Origin: Nitricoxidireducens sp046726235
GTDB taxonomy: Bacteria > Pseudomonadota > Gammaproteobacteria > Burkholderiales > Rhodocyclaceae
Direction of reading: 5' to 3'
Assembly: GCA_046726235.1 (NCBI GenBank)
Contig: JBKPAD010000002.1
Coordinates: 1-64,000 of the forward strand
Length of the DNA: 64,000 nucleotides
Both the position numbers and the translations under genes were made by a program. Under the pieces are notes generated by a model that saw only the letters and a program-made list of their open reading frames with translations, was not told the DNA's origin and did not search any database. Of this stretch, positions 34,946-43,582 are shown piece by piece (the first letter of the stretch is position 1; each line of letters opens with the position of its first letter).

Positions 34946-35937
34946 AACGTCTGCTTCCCGTCCTCGCCTTACTCGCCGCCACGGCACACGCGGAAGGCTA
35001 TGCGAAGCGCGAGGAAGTGCGCGCCTTCATCGCCGAGATGCAGGCGCGCCACGGCTTCGAGCCGGCGGCGCTGGAACCCCTGTTCGCGCGCACGCGCCAC
35101 GACCCCGCCGTCATCAAGGCGATCATGCCGCCGAAGGATCCTTCGGTGCGCTCTTGGGAAACCTACCGCGACCGCTTCGTCGAGCCGAAGCGCATCGCCG
35201 CCGGGCTGCGTTTCCGCGGCGAGCACCGCGCGGCATTGGCGCGCGCCGAGGCGCGCTTCGGCGTGCCGGCCGACGTCATCGTCGCCATCATCGGCGTCGA
35301 GACCGTCTATGGTCGCAACACCGGACGCTTCAGTGCCTTCGGCGCGCTGACGACGCTGGCCTTCGACTATCCGCCGCGCGCGAGCCTGTTCCGCCGCGAG
35401 CTCGAAGCGCTGCTGCTGCTCGCCCGCGAGCAGGACCGCAGCCCGCTGTCGTACAAGGGATCGTTCGCCGGCGCCATCGGCCTGCCGCAGTTCCTGCCCA
35501 GCAGCCAGCGTGCCTGGGGCACCGACTGGGATGGCGACGGTCACGTCGACCTGCTGGCGAGCGTCGACGACGCCATCGGCAGCGTCGCCAACTTCCTCTC
35601 CGCGCACGGCTGGGAAAAGGACGGCCCGGTGGCCGTTCGGGTGCGGCTGATCGGCGACCCGGCGCCGCTGATCGCCGAGGGCATCAAGCCGCAGCGCCTA
35701 CCGGCCGAGATGCCGGCCGTCGACGCGAACGGCGCGCCGCAGCGACCGGCGGCGCTGATCGACCTAGTGACGCCGGAGGCGGAGACCGAGTACTGGCTCG
35801 GCTATCAGAATTTCTACGTCTTGACGCGCTACAACCGCAGCAGCTTCTACGCGATGGCGGTGTATCAGCTCGCGGAAGCGCTGCGCTCAGAGAACGGCGT
35901 CGCGATCGACCCCGTCGCGCGACATGCGGCGCCTTAG
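34942..35937 (+). CDS. mltB: membrane-bound-type lytic murein transglycosylase B
   Basis: The 331-residue lytic transglycosylase cleaves the MurNAc-GlcNAc bond with formation of 1,6-anhydroMurNAc. It has signal peptide MKRLLPVLALLAATAHA, catalytic Glu in IGVETVYGRNTGRF, and GAIGLPQFLPSS of the lysozyme-like fold. There is no lipobox cysteine, so this copy is likely soluble periplasmic rather than lipid-anchored like E. coli MltB. The start overlaps the tgpA stop. Its last 51 bases overlap the 3' end of the convergent rpoS gene. Confidence 0.93.
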   Translation: MKRLLPVLALLAATAHAEGYAKREEVRAFIAEMQARHGFEPAALEPLFARTRHDPAVIKAIMPPKDPSVRSWETYRDRFVEPKRIAAGLRFRGEHRAALARAEARFGVPADVIVAIIGVETVYGRNTGRFSAFGALTTLAFDYPPRASLFRRELEALLLLAREQDRSPLSYKGSFAGAIGLPQFLPSSQRAWGTDWDGDGHVDLLASVDDAIGSVANFLSAHGWEKDGPVAVRVRLIGDPAPLIAEGIKPQRLPAEMPAVDANGAPQRPAALIDLVTPEAETEYWLGYQNFYVLTRYNRSSFYAMAVYQLAEALRSENGVAIDPVARHAAP

Positions 35938-36807
35938 CTGCGCCAGCGCCTCGATCTGGATCTGGCGCACGCGCTCGCGCGTGACGCCGAGTTCCTCGGC
36001 GAGGTGTTCGAGCGTGCTGACCTCGTAGCCGTTGAGGCCATAGCGGCGCTCGACGACGAGGCGCTGCTTGTGCGACAGCTGACCGACCCAGTCGGCGACG
36101 TGGCGCTCGATGTCGGACTGCTCCAGCTGCAGCTCCGGATCGGTCGATTGCTCGTCGGCGATGGCGTCGCCGACCGAAAGATCGGGGTCGATGTCGAGCG
36201 GCGCGTCGAGCGACGCCGTGCGCTCGTTCAGCCGCAGCACGTGGCGGATCTCCTCGACCGGCTTGTCGAGCAGGCCGGCGACGGCCTCGAGTTCGGTGTG
36301 CGGACGCGCGTCGTCGCCGTCGCTCGCTTCCAGCTTGCGCAGCGCCCGCAGCACAAGGTTGAGTTCCTTGACCACGTGCACCGGCAGGCGGATGGTGCGC
36401 GACTGGTTCATGATCGCGCGCTCGATGTTCTGGCGGATCCACCAGGTGGCGTAGGTCGAGAAACGGAAGCCGCGCTCGGGATCGAACTTCTCGAGCGCGT
36501 GGATCAGGCCGAGGTTGCCTTCCTCGATCAGGTCGTCGAAGGGAATGCCGCGGTTCTGGTAGTGCTTGGCGATGCTGACGACGAGGCGCAGGTTGGCCTC
36601 GATCATGTGCTGGCGGGCGCCGAAATCGCCGGCGCGGGCGGCGCGCGACAGGCGCAATTCCTCGTCGGGCTTGAGCAGTGCGGTGGCGCCGATCTCGTTC
36701 AGGTAGAGCTGGGTGACGTCGTCGAGGAAGTCCACTTCCCCGCCGTCGCCGCTCTCGGCGAGGTCGACGTTCTCGAAGGCTGCGCGGAATTCGTCTTCTT
36801 CGGCCAC
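35887..36807 (-). CDS. rpoS: RNA polymerase sigma factor RpoS
   Basis: The 306-residue sigma-70-family factor has region 1.2 (DDVTQLYLNEIGATALL), 2.3-2.4 (FSTYATWWIRQNIERAIM), RTIRLPVHVVKELN, and region 4.2 GVTRERVRQIQIEAL. This pattern and the upstream nlpD identify it as RpoS, the stationary-phase/general-stress sigma factor. E. coli RpoS is somewhat longer (330). The gene ends inside mltB on the other strand (51-base overlap). It lies 21 bases after nlpD, so a promoter within nlpD, as in other proteobacteria, is likely. Confidence 0.95.
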   Translation of the reverse strand: MAEEDEFRAAFENVDLAESGDGGEVDFLDDVTQLYLNEIGATALLKPDEELRLSRAARAGDFGARQHMIEANLRLVVSIAKHYQNRGIPFDDLIEEGNLGLIHALEKFDPERGFRFSTYATWWIRQNIERAIMNQSRTIRLPVHVVKELNLVLRALRKLEASDGDDARPHTELEAVAGLLDKPVEEIRHVLRLNERTASLDAPLDIDPDLSVGDAIADEQSTDPELQLEQSDIERHVADWVGQLSHKQRLVVERRYGLNGYEVSTLEHLAEELGVTRERVRQIQIEALAQLRRRMSRDGVDRDAVL

Positions 36808-36828
36808 GGTCTCGGTCGGTCAGCCGCG

Positions 36829-37731
36829 TCAGCGGGGCGGCAGGTATTTCAGGGGATCGATCGGCTTGCCCTGCCGACGGATCTCGAAGTGCAGCTTCGT
36901 CTGGTCCGCATCCGAGCTGCCGATCTCGGCGATCTTCTGGCCGCGGGTGACGGCCTGCCCCTCCTTGACGAGGATCTTGCTGTTATGTCCGTAAGCCGAC
37001 AGGTAGGTGGCGTTGTGGCGCACGATGACGAGGTTGCCGTAGCCGCGCAGGCCGCTGCCGACGTAGACCACCTTGCCGTCCGCCGCGGCGCCGACCGGCT
37101 CGCCGGATTTTCCAGCGATGTCGACGCCCTTGTTGCCGCCCGCACCTTCGCTGAAGCCGGCCAGCGGCTTGCCCGACGTCGGCCAGGCCCAGTCGATGGC
37201 GTCGTCGCCGACCGCGGCCGCGACCGGCTCCGCGGGCTTCTCGACCGGTTTCTCGGCCGGCTGAACCTGCTGCTGCGCAGGCGCCGACTCGCGCAGCTTG
37301 GCGAGCGCCTGCTCGGACCACGCCAGCTTGCCGCCCTTGGGCTCGCGCTTCAGTGCGTCGGAATTCGCCACGACCGCATTGCTCTGCACCGGCGCGGAAC
37401 TCGTTACCGGCCGCACCACCGCCACCGGCGCCTCGTCTTCGGCCGGCGCCACGCGCAACTGCTGTCCGGCGCGGATGCGGTTGGGGTCGTCGAGGTTGTT
37501 CCAGGCCGAGATGTCCTTGTAGTCCTGGCCGTGTTCGAGCGCGATGCTGTAGAGCGTGTCGCCGCGCTTGACGGTGTACATGCCGCGCGTCGGCGCGGTC
37601 GACTGCGCGCCTGCGGCCTTCGACGCCGGCCCGGCCTCGGGCGCCGGCGTGCGCTCGATCACCGGCGCCGGCGCATGGGCGGCGCATCCGGCGAGGGCGA
37701 GGGCAGCGAGGACGGCGAACAACCTGATCAT
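36829..37731 (-). CDS. nlpD: NlpD-type LysM/LytM lipoprotein (amidase activator)
   Basis: The 300-residue product has lipoprotein signal MIRLFAVLAALALAGC, a LysM domain (YTVKRGDTLYSIALEHG, about 52-95), a low-complexity linker, and a C-terminal LytM/M23-like domain. The zinc motif is degenerate, with GNKGVDIAGK in place of HxxxD, as in E. coli NlpD, so it should not cleave peptidoglycan but activate the amidase AmiC in cell separation. The start overlaps the pcm stop (37728-37731). The order surE-pcm-nlpD-rpoS is the classical one. Confidence 0.93.
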   Translation of the reverse strand: MIRLFAVLAALALAGCAAHAPAPVIERTPAPEAGPASKAAGAQSTAPTRGMYTVKRGDTLYSIALEHGQDYKDISAWNNLDDPNRIRAGQQLRVAPAEDEAPVAVVRPVTSSAPVQSNAVVANSDALKREPKGGKLAWSEQALAKLRESAPAQQQVQPAEKPVEKPAEPVAAAVGDDAIDWAWPTSGKPLAGFSEGAGGNKGVDIAGKSGEPVGAAADGKVVYVGSGLRGYGNLVIVRHNATYLSAYGHNSKILVKEGQAVTRGQKIAEIGSSDADQTKLHFEIRRQGKPIDPLKYLPPR

Positions 37732-38384
37732 GCGACTCCCGGCAACAAGGGCACGAAGCGGACGCCGTCGAAGCGCGTCTCGACGATGCCGTTCGGCCCG
37801 CGCTCGTACAGGCACAGCGCCTGGTCTATGCCGCCCAGCGGAATCATCAGCCGCCCGCCCGGCGCCAGCTGGTCCAGCAAGGCGGGCGGCGCGCTGGCTG
37901 CCGCCGCGGCGACGGTGATGCTATCAAAAGGCGCCGCTTCGGGCAGCCCCGCCATGCCGTCGCCGTGCTTGAGGCGCACGTAGCCCAGGCTGAGCTGCTT
38001 CAGGTTCTCGCGCGCCTGCGCCAGCAGCGGCGCCAGGCGCTCGATCGAATATATCTGCTTGGTCAGCATCGCCAGCACCGCCGCCTGGTAGCCGCAGCCG
38101 GCGCCGATCTCGAGCGTCTTGCCGAGGCCGGCGCGGCCGGCCAGCAGCAGCTCGGTCATGCGCGCGACGACGTAGGGCTGGGAAATCGTCTGGCCGAGGA
38201 TCAGCGGCAGCGCCGTGTCCTCGTAGGCGCGATGCGCCAGCGCCTCGCCGACGAAGATGTGGCGCGGCACGGCGGCCATCGCGGTGAGGACGCGCTCGTC
38301 GCGGATGCCCTGCTCGCGCAGGCGCTCGATCATGCGCGTGCGCGTGCGCTGCGAGGTCATGCCGATGCCGTTGAGGGAATTCAT
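37728..38384 (-). CDS. pcm: protein-L-isoaspartate O-methyltransferase
   Basis: The 218-residue SAM-dependent enzyme starts repair of isoaspartyl damage in proteins. It has the family segments AYEDTALPLILGQTISQPYVVA, SAM motif LEIGAGCGYQAAVLA, and GGRLMIPLG. I chose ATG 38384 because it overlaps the surE stop (ATGA); ATG 38360 is an alternative, eight residues shorter. It is the middle gene of the surE-pcm-nlpD-rpoS operon, often associated with stationary-phase survival. Confidence 0.94.
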   Translation of the reverse strand: MNSLNGIGMTSQRTRTRMIERLREQGIRDERVLTAMAAVPRHIFVGEALAHRAYEDTALPLILGQTISQPYVVARMTELLLAGRAGLGKTLEIGAGCGYQAAVLAMLTKQIYSIERLAPLLAQARENLKQLSLGYVRLKHGDGMAGLPEAAPFDSITVAAAAASAPPALLDQLAPGGRLMIPLGGIDQALCLYERGPNGIVETRFDGVRFVPLLPGVA

Positions 38385-39124
38385 TGCGCGAGCCAGCTGT
38401 CGACGGCCGCGATCTGGCCGTTGTGCGTGAGGTCGATCTGCAGCGGCGTCACCGAGACGTAGCCGTTGGCGACGGCGTGGAAGTCCGTGCCCTCGCCCGC
38501 GTCGGCGGCTTCGCCGGCGGCGCCGACCCAATACACGGTCTCGTTGCGCGGCGTGGTCTGGCGCACCACGCCTTCGGCCTTGTGGCGGCGGCCCAGGCGC
38601 GTGACGCGAATGCCGCGCAACTGGTCGTAGGCGACGTCCGGGACGTTGACGTTGAGCAGCACCGGCGCACCGAAGGCGCGGGCCTGGAAGCGCCCGACGA
38701 GTTCGCGCGCGATGCGCCCGGCGGTCTCGAAGTGCTCGCCGCGCTTGCTCGCCAGCGAGATGGCGATCGACGGCATGCCGAGCAGGTAGCCCTCGGTGGC
38801 CGCGGCAACGGTGCCGGAATAGATGGTGTCGTCGCCCATGTTGGCGCCGAGGTTGATGCCCGAGACCACCATGTCCGGCATCGACTCCAGCATGCCGGTG
38901 ACGGCGAGATGCACGCAGTCGGTCGGCGTGCCGTTGACGAAGTGGTAGCCGCTGGCGGCGCGGCGGAGGTGCAGCGGCCGGTCGAGGGTCAGCGAATTGC
39001 TGGCGCCGCTGCGGTCGCGCTCGGGCGCGACGACGACGATTTCGCCGAGGCCGGCGAGCGCCTTGTCGAGCGCCTCGATGCCGGGCGCGAAGTAGCCGTC
39101 GTCGTTGCTGAGCAGGATTCTCAT
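38381..39124 (-). CDS. surE: 5'/3'-nucleotidase SurE
   Basis: The 247-residue metal-dependent nucleotidase begins MRILLSNDDGYFAPGI; D8 and D9 bind the metal, and GASNSLT, NGTPTDCVHLA and VSGINLGANMGDDTIYSGTV are family blocks with the other metal ligands. It removes phosphate from nucleoside monophosphates and short polyphosphate in some species. It heads the surE-pcm-nlpD-rpoS operon; about 115 bases upstream separate it from the amidohydrolase-like gene, where I see no clear promoter. Confidence 0.95.
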   Translation of the reverse strand: MRILLSNDDGYFAPGIEALDKALAGLGEIVVVAPERDRSGASNSLTLDRPLHLRRAASGYHFVNGTPTDCVHLAVTGMLESMPDMVVSGINLGANMGDDTIYSGTVAAATEGYLLGMPSIAISLASKRGEHFETAGRIARELVGRFQARAFGAPVLLNVNVPDVAYDQLRGIRVTRLGRRHKAEGVVRQTTPRNETVYWVGAAGEAADAGEGTDFHAVANGYVSVTPLQIDLTHNGQIAAVDSWLAQ

Positions 39125-39240
39125 GACGGCTGTGTGCTGGGCGGACTCGATTGGTTGGCGTGGGAGCGAAACGGTCGCCGGTGCAGGCGCCGGTTTCGAG
39201 GCCGCGATTGTACCAAGTTTCCCCCTCCGCTCTTGCGGGT

Positions 39241-39981
39241 TCAGCCCCCCGCATGGCGCGCGAACGCCGCCAGCAGCGCAGCGACGATGCCGCGGCGGAC
39301 GCTGCGCCAGCGGCGCGCGCCGGCGAACACCAGCTTCTGGTTCACCTCGAGTTCGATGCCGAGGTAGCGGTCGCCGGGAAACCGGCGGCGCAGCGCCATG
39401 GTCAGCCCGTCGGACGTTCCGGTGTAGGGATAGTTGCTGCGCACGCGCAGCGCCGGCGCAAGCTCGGCGAGCGCCTGCTGCCAGGCGTGGCAGAGCGTGG
39501 CCTCGCCTGCGCGCGCCGGGTCGTAGAGCAGGCCGAGGTCGGCCTGGCGCTCGACGCCGCCGAGGACCGGCGTGAAGCTGTGCGACGAGAGGTGGATCAC
39601 CCGCTCGCCAGCGCCCAGCCAACGTTCGATCGTCGCCTCGATGCGGCGCCGATACGGCAGGTAGTGTTCGTTCCGGATACGCCGGCGCGCGTCCTCGTCG
39701 AGCGTGCGGCTGATCGCCGAGTACAGCGCCGCATTGTCCGGCGAGCGGTTGAGGTCGATCAGCAGGCGGCTCGCCTTTCCCGCGAACAGCGGCGCGCCCA
39801 GCGTGCGCGCCAGTTCGCGGCCCATCTGCAGCGCGCCGGCATCGTAGCCCTCGTGGCTGTCGAGCTGGTCACGTGCAGCCGCGAACGCCTCGGCGTAGGG
39901 CGGGGGGATCGCGTTGCTCGCGTGCTCGCAGCTCACCAGGAAGCGGATGCCGGGAAGCGCCGGGCTCGCGTTTACGACCAT
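39241..39981 (-). CDS. N-formylglutamate amidohydrolase-family protein
   Basis: The 246-residue member of the N-formylglutamate amidohydrolase family shows FLVSCEHASNAIPP, LIDLNRSPDN, HLSSHSFTPVL and GIELEVNQKLV. The family hydrolyses N-formylglutamate in histidine breakdown, but no hut gene is present. Its ATG shares one base with the stop of the GCS2-family gene (TGATG at 39979-39983), so translation is coupled. In this cassette it more likely removes an N-terminal or side-chain acyl group from a glutamate-containing product; that is inference. Confidence 0.85.
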   Translation of the reverse strand: MVVNASPALPGIRFLVSCEHASNAIPPPYAEAFAAARDQLDSHEGYDAGALQMGRELARTLGAPLFAGKASRLLIDLNRSPDNAALYSAISRTLDEDARRRIRNEHYLPYRRRIEATIERWLGAGERVIHLSSHSFTPVLGGVERQADLGLLYDPARAGEATLCHAWQQALAELAPALRVRSNYPYTGTSDGLTMALRRRFPGDRYLGIELEVNQKLVFAGARRWRSVRRGIVAALLAAFARHAGG

Positions 39982-41213
39982 CAACGGTCCGGCACGAACA
40001 TGCGTCCGGCCGCGAGGCAGTCGCACAACTCGCCATACACCTCGCACAGGTGCGGCCGTCGCAGGTCGCCGTCGAGCGCACGCAGGATGCGTCGCGCCAG
40101 CGGTCCCTCGGCGAGCATGGTGCGCAGCGGCGCCGCGAACGGCGTATCGCCGGGCAGGGCCGTCGCCGCCAGATGCTCCCAGAGCTCGCGCGCCTCGCAG
40201 CGTGCCCCGGGAAAGCCAAAGCAGCCCAGCAGGCCGGCATCGTCGAGGACCGCAAGCTCGCCGTCGCGCACGCAGCGCCACAGCGTTTCCGCGAGTTGCG
40301 CCGTCGACAGCAGTTGCTGCTCGGCCAGCGGCGCCCAGCGGCTTTCGTAAAGCGCCTGCACGACGGCCGAGGCGAGCGCGGCGATGGCGAGGTCGGCCTC
40401 GGGGCATTCCTGGGTGTCGATGACGCGGATCTCGACCGCGCTGCGATCGAAGCGCGGGATCAGCCCGCGCGCATTCAGCCACTCCTCCTGCAGCACGGCC
40501 TGCGGGTCCCAGCGCGCGATCTGGCGGTACATCGGCTCCAGCACCTCATCCTCATACGCCGCCCGGCTCCACGCGGTGTCGGGAACGATGGCGCCGGCGA
40601 CGGCCGGCGCCCGCGCCGTGTGCGTCCGGTAGGCCTCCATGCGCGTGTCGGCGAAACCGGTGTCGAGCCCCTCGGCGATCGGCGAGCTGGCGGCGAGCGC
40701 CGGCAGCACCGTCATCACCACGCGCGCCGCGGCGTGCACGCGCGCGAACTCGGCGTCGCCGGCGAAGGGCAGGTTCAGGTGCATGCTCTGCAGGTTCGCC
40801 CAGCCGTGGCTGCGGGTATTGAAGATGCGGTCGTAGCTGCGATAGATCGGCGCACCGGCGTGCGGCCACAGCCGAGTTTCAATGGCCGGATCCATCCACG
40901 GGTGCATCGCCGTCGGCATCAGGCGTGCGCCTTCGGCGGCCAGGCGTTCGCCGATCTCTCCGACCTCGTTGCGAAAGGCGGGAATCAGCGTCTCGAGGCG
41001 CGGCAGCGGCACGCGGTTCTTGACCTCGAACAGGTGCAGCACCAGCTCGTTCGACCAGCCCATGGCGCCGCGCCGCACTTCGGCCACGACCTCGTCTTCG
41101 GCCTGCAGCAGGCGGTCGGCGATGGGGAGCACGGCAAGCGTCTCCGCGTCGACGATCATGTATTCGAGCTCGATGCCGTAGCCGCCGAAGGCGTGCAGTC
41201 CCTCGGGCGTCAC
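39981..41213 (-). CDS. GCS2-family carboxylate-amine ligase
   Basis: The 410-residue protein of the glutamate-cysteine ligase 2 (YbdK-like) family shows GIELEYMIVDAETL (metal/ATP site), HLNLPFAGDAEF, LPALAASSPIAEG and FDRSAVEIRVID. These enzymes form amide bonds between a gamma-carboxylate and an amine with ATP. The start is GTG 41213, overlapping the ATP-grasp stop (GTGA). It is the third gene of the peptidase/ATP-grasp/GCS2/amidohydrolase operon. A gene for ordinary glutathione synthesis is less likely, because no glutathione synthetase is adjacent and the partner carries an RLAN domain. Confidence 0.85.
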   Translation of the reverse strand: MTPEGLHAFGGYGIELEYMIVDAETLAVLPIADRLLQAEDEVVAEVRRGAMGWSNELVLHLFEVKNRVPLPRLETLIPAFRNEVGEIGERLAAEGARLMPTAMHPWMDPAIETRLWPHAGAPIYRSYDRIFNTRSHGWANLQSMHLNLPFAGDAEFARVHAAARVVMTVLPALAASSPIAEGLDTGFADTRMEAYRTHTARAPAVAGAIVPDTAWSRAAYEDEVLEPMYRQIARWDPQAVLQEEWLNARGLIPRFDRSAVEIRVIDTQECPEADLAIAALASAVVQALYESRWAPLAEQQLLSTAQLAETLWRCVRDGELAVLDDAGLLGCFGFPGARCEARELWEHLAATALPGDTPFAAPLRTMLAEGPLARRILRALDGDLRRPHLCEVYGELCDCLAAGRMFVPDR

Positions 41214-42682
41214 CGTGGCGCTCCGCGCTGGCGGCGCTCCTCGATGCGGCGGGCGAAGACGCCGAGCACCTCGCGGTAGAGCGCGTCCTTGAGCACGCCG
41301 TCCTCGTTGCCGGCATCGACGTTCGGGTTGTCGTTGACCTCGATGACGTAGTAGCGGCTGCCGACCTGCTTGAGGTCGACGCCGTAGAAGCCGTCGCCGA
41401 TCAGGTTCGCGGCCTTGAGGGCGATGCGCAGCAGCTCCTCGGGCGCCTCGCTGACCGACATCGCCAGCGTCGCTCCCTCGGCCAGCTTGCGGCTGTGCTC
41501 GTCGCGCTGGATCACCTGCCAGTGGCCGCGCGGGAACATGTACTTGGCGACGAACAGCACGCGCCGGTCGAGCACGCCGACGCGCCAGTCGAAGTCGGTC
41601 GCCAGCCATTCCTGCGCGATGACGAGGTCCGACTTCGCCAGCAGCTCGCCGGCGCGGCGCATCAGTTCGGCCTCGCTCTCGACCTTGGCGACGCCCAGCG
41701 ACAGCGCGCTGTCGGGCTCCTTGAGCACGCACGGCAGGCCCAGCGTCGGCACGATCTGGTCAACGTTCTCGCGATACACCGTCAGGGTCTTCGGCGCCGG
41801 CAGGTTGTGGCGCGTCAGCAGCTCCGCGAGGTAGACCTTGTTGTTGCACTTGAGGATGGAATCCGGCTCGTCGATGACCACCAGGCCCTCGGCCGCGGCG
41901 CGGCGCGAGAAGCGATAGGTGTAGTGGTTGACGAAGGTGTTGTCGCGGATGAACAGCGCGTCGAACTCGGACAGGCGGGCGAAGTCGTCGCGCCCGATCA
42001 CCTCGACCTGCATCGACAGGCTCTCGGCGGCCTTCTCGAACTTCTGGATCGCCTTGTCGTTCGAGGCCGGCTCGACGCAGTCGCGGTCGTGCAGGATCGC
42101 CAGGCTGTAGCGCGGCACCGTGCGCTTCTTGGGCCGGCGCCGCATCTGGAAGAAGGACGACGCCGCCTGGACGACGAAGTCGCGGTGCGAATCCGGGATC
42201 TCGTCGAGGTCGATCGGCCGCACGTCGCGGATGCGCCAGCGGTCGCCGACGCGCTCGAAGTGCGCGCGCAGCAGCGGCGACTGCAGCAGGTCGAAGAGCT
42301 GGCGGCTCAGGGTGTCGTAGCGGCTGGTGACGTTGCGGCCGAAATAGATGCTGAGGGTGAACTCGTCGGAGCGGATCGGCGCCAGCGAGCGCTGGATCAG
42401 GTCGTCGACGTCCTCCGTCAGCAGGCGCACCAGGTTCTGCGACTGCAGGTCCTCGATGGTGTTGGCGCGCGGCAGCGGCTTGTGCCCGCGCGCCTCGGCC
42501 AGCAGCGAGACGTAGTAGCCGAGGCTCTGGTAGCGGCAGGACTTGCAGAGGTTGAAGACCCGCAGCACGCGGTCGTTGCCGAAGCTCGGGTCGGTCAGAT
42601 ACGAGCGTGCGGCGACGACCTGGATTCCCGGGATTTCGAGCGGCCAGTCGACGGGCTCGTCGACGACGATGAGGACGTCCAT
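41210..42682 (-). CDS. RimK-like ATP-grasp ligase with N-terminal RLAN domain
   Basis: The protein is 490 residues from ATG 42682. The first ~190 match the RLAN domain found before some RimK-like ligases; DEPVDWPLEIPGIQVV and RVFNLCKSCRYQSLGYYVSLLAEARG are typical. The remaining part is an ATP-grasp fold with VLKEPDSALSLGVAKVES (nucleotide Lys/Glu) and VIEVNDNPNVDAG (metal Glu/Asn). RimK-type enzymes attach amino acids, often glutamate, to peptides or proteins. MDVLIVVDEP is a natural start; ATG 42715 would overlap the peptidase gene by 29 bases. The substrate is not identifiable. Confidence 0.88.
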   Translation of the reverse strand: MDVLIVVDEPVDWPLEIPGIQVVAARSYLTDPSFGNDRVLRVFNLCKSCRYQSLGYYVSLLAEARGHKPLPRANTIEDLQSQNLVRLLTEDVDDLIQRSLAPIRSDEFTLSIYFGRNVTSRYDTLSRQLFDLLQSPLLRAHFERVGDRWRIRDVRPIDLDEIPDSHRDFVVQAASSFFQMRRRPKKRTVPRYSLAILHDRDCVEPASNDKAIQKFEKAAESLSMQVEVIGRDDFARLSEFDALFIRDNTFVNHYTYRFSRRAAAEGLVVIDEPDSILKCNNKVYLAELLTRHNLPAPKTLTVYRENVDQIVPTLGLPCVLKEPDSALSLGVAKVESEAELMRRAGELLAKSDLVIAQEWLATDFDWRVGVLDRRVLFVAKYMFPRGHWQVIQRDEHSRKLAEGATLAMSVSEAPEELLRIALKAANLIGDGFYGVDLKQVGSRYYVIEVNDNPNVDAGNEDGVLKDALYREVLGVFARRIEERRQRGAPR

Positions 42683-42686
42683 GCCG

Positions 42687-43427
42687 TCACCCGTCCCGCG
42701 CACGACGCAGTTCACGCGATGGCCGGATCAGCAGCAGGTTGGCGTCGTGGGTGACGATGCCCAGCAGCACGGATGCCAGCACCCGATCGATGTTGATCCA
42801 GTACTCGCGCGACGGCCCGTAGGGATGCGGGCCGTAGGGATCGGCGATCAGCACCGAGCGCTCCTTGCGATCGTAGCCGGCGATCACCACGAAGTGCCCG
42901 CCGGGCACGCCGCGGATGTCGTCGGGCAGGTCGTCCGGCCCGTACTCGCGCGGCGCGCGATACAGGTAGGTGGAGCTCAGCCCCGTCAGGATCGGCAGCT
43001 TGCGGCGCAGCAGCTTCCAGATCAGGTAGCGGGAGAGATCGACGAGGCGCAGCCGGCCGCCGAGCGAAAGGAATTCGAGATACCCGTCGGTGACGTGGTC
43101 GAGCTTCAGGCGCGGGTCGAACTTGGCCTCGAGCTGGCGCTTCAGCCGCTCGGCGATGTCGACGCCCGGCACGAACCACGTCGGGTCGAAGACCCTGAGG
43201 TTGTAGGTGTAGATCGTGGCCCGATAGCCGCGGCGCAGGGCGTCGCAGGCGAGGAACACCGCGACCGTCCCGCCGCGCTCGAAGCGCCGCGTGCGCGAGA
43301 TCACGTCCACCAGCGGCTCCTCCGCGCCCCAGTACTGGTAGATCGACTGGAGGCAGGTGGGGCCGCAAGTGACCTCGTCCGGTTGCTGCAGCACTTGCAC
43401 AGGCAGTCGTAGCCGCTCCGGACGCAA
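42687..43427 (-). CDS. C39-like cysteine peptidase-fold protein
   Basis: The 246-residue product has a papain-like C39/C39-like layout: Gln and Cys in QQPDEVTCGPTCLQ, His in GGHFVVIAGYD and Asp in LIADPYGPH. The catalytic set looks complete. C39 peptidases usually trim leader peptides at GG sites, but no transporter or precursor gene is seen. The start is probably TTG 43427, preceded by GAGGTGA; no in-frame ATG lies in the N-terminal part. It is the first gene of the amidoligase cassette. It could process the substrate or cut the ligated product; unknown. Confidence 0.8.
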   Translation of the reverse strand: MRPERLRLPVQVLQQPDEVTCGPTCLQSIYQYWGAEEPLVDVISRTRRFERGGTVAVFLACDALRRGYRATIYTYNLRVFDPTWFVPGVDIAERLKRQLEAKFDPRLKLDHVTDGYLEFLSLGGRLRLVDLSRYLIWKLLRRKLPILTGLSSTYLYRAPREYGPDDLPDDIRGVPGGHFVVIAGYDRKERSVLIADPYGPHPYGPSREYWINIDRVLASVLLGIVTHDANLLLIRPSRELRRARDG

Positions 43428-43582
43428 CGCTCACCTCGCCGCATGGGGGCGACGCGCGAACCGCAGACACTGCTTCACGCGGACGGCCGGAGACATTTCG
43501 GCACGGCTTTCCTCGAGGGAATTCGCGCGCATTCAAGCACGCGCCGCGCGGTTCGTCCGTGTGGGCGGTCGCTTAGCGCCGG

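Noticed and set aside
39241..39981. Histidine-degradation role for the N-formylglutamate amidohydrolase-like gene
   Set aside because: No hutU, hutH, hutI or hutF is in the window and the gene is coupled to two ligase genes, so the family name does not give its role.
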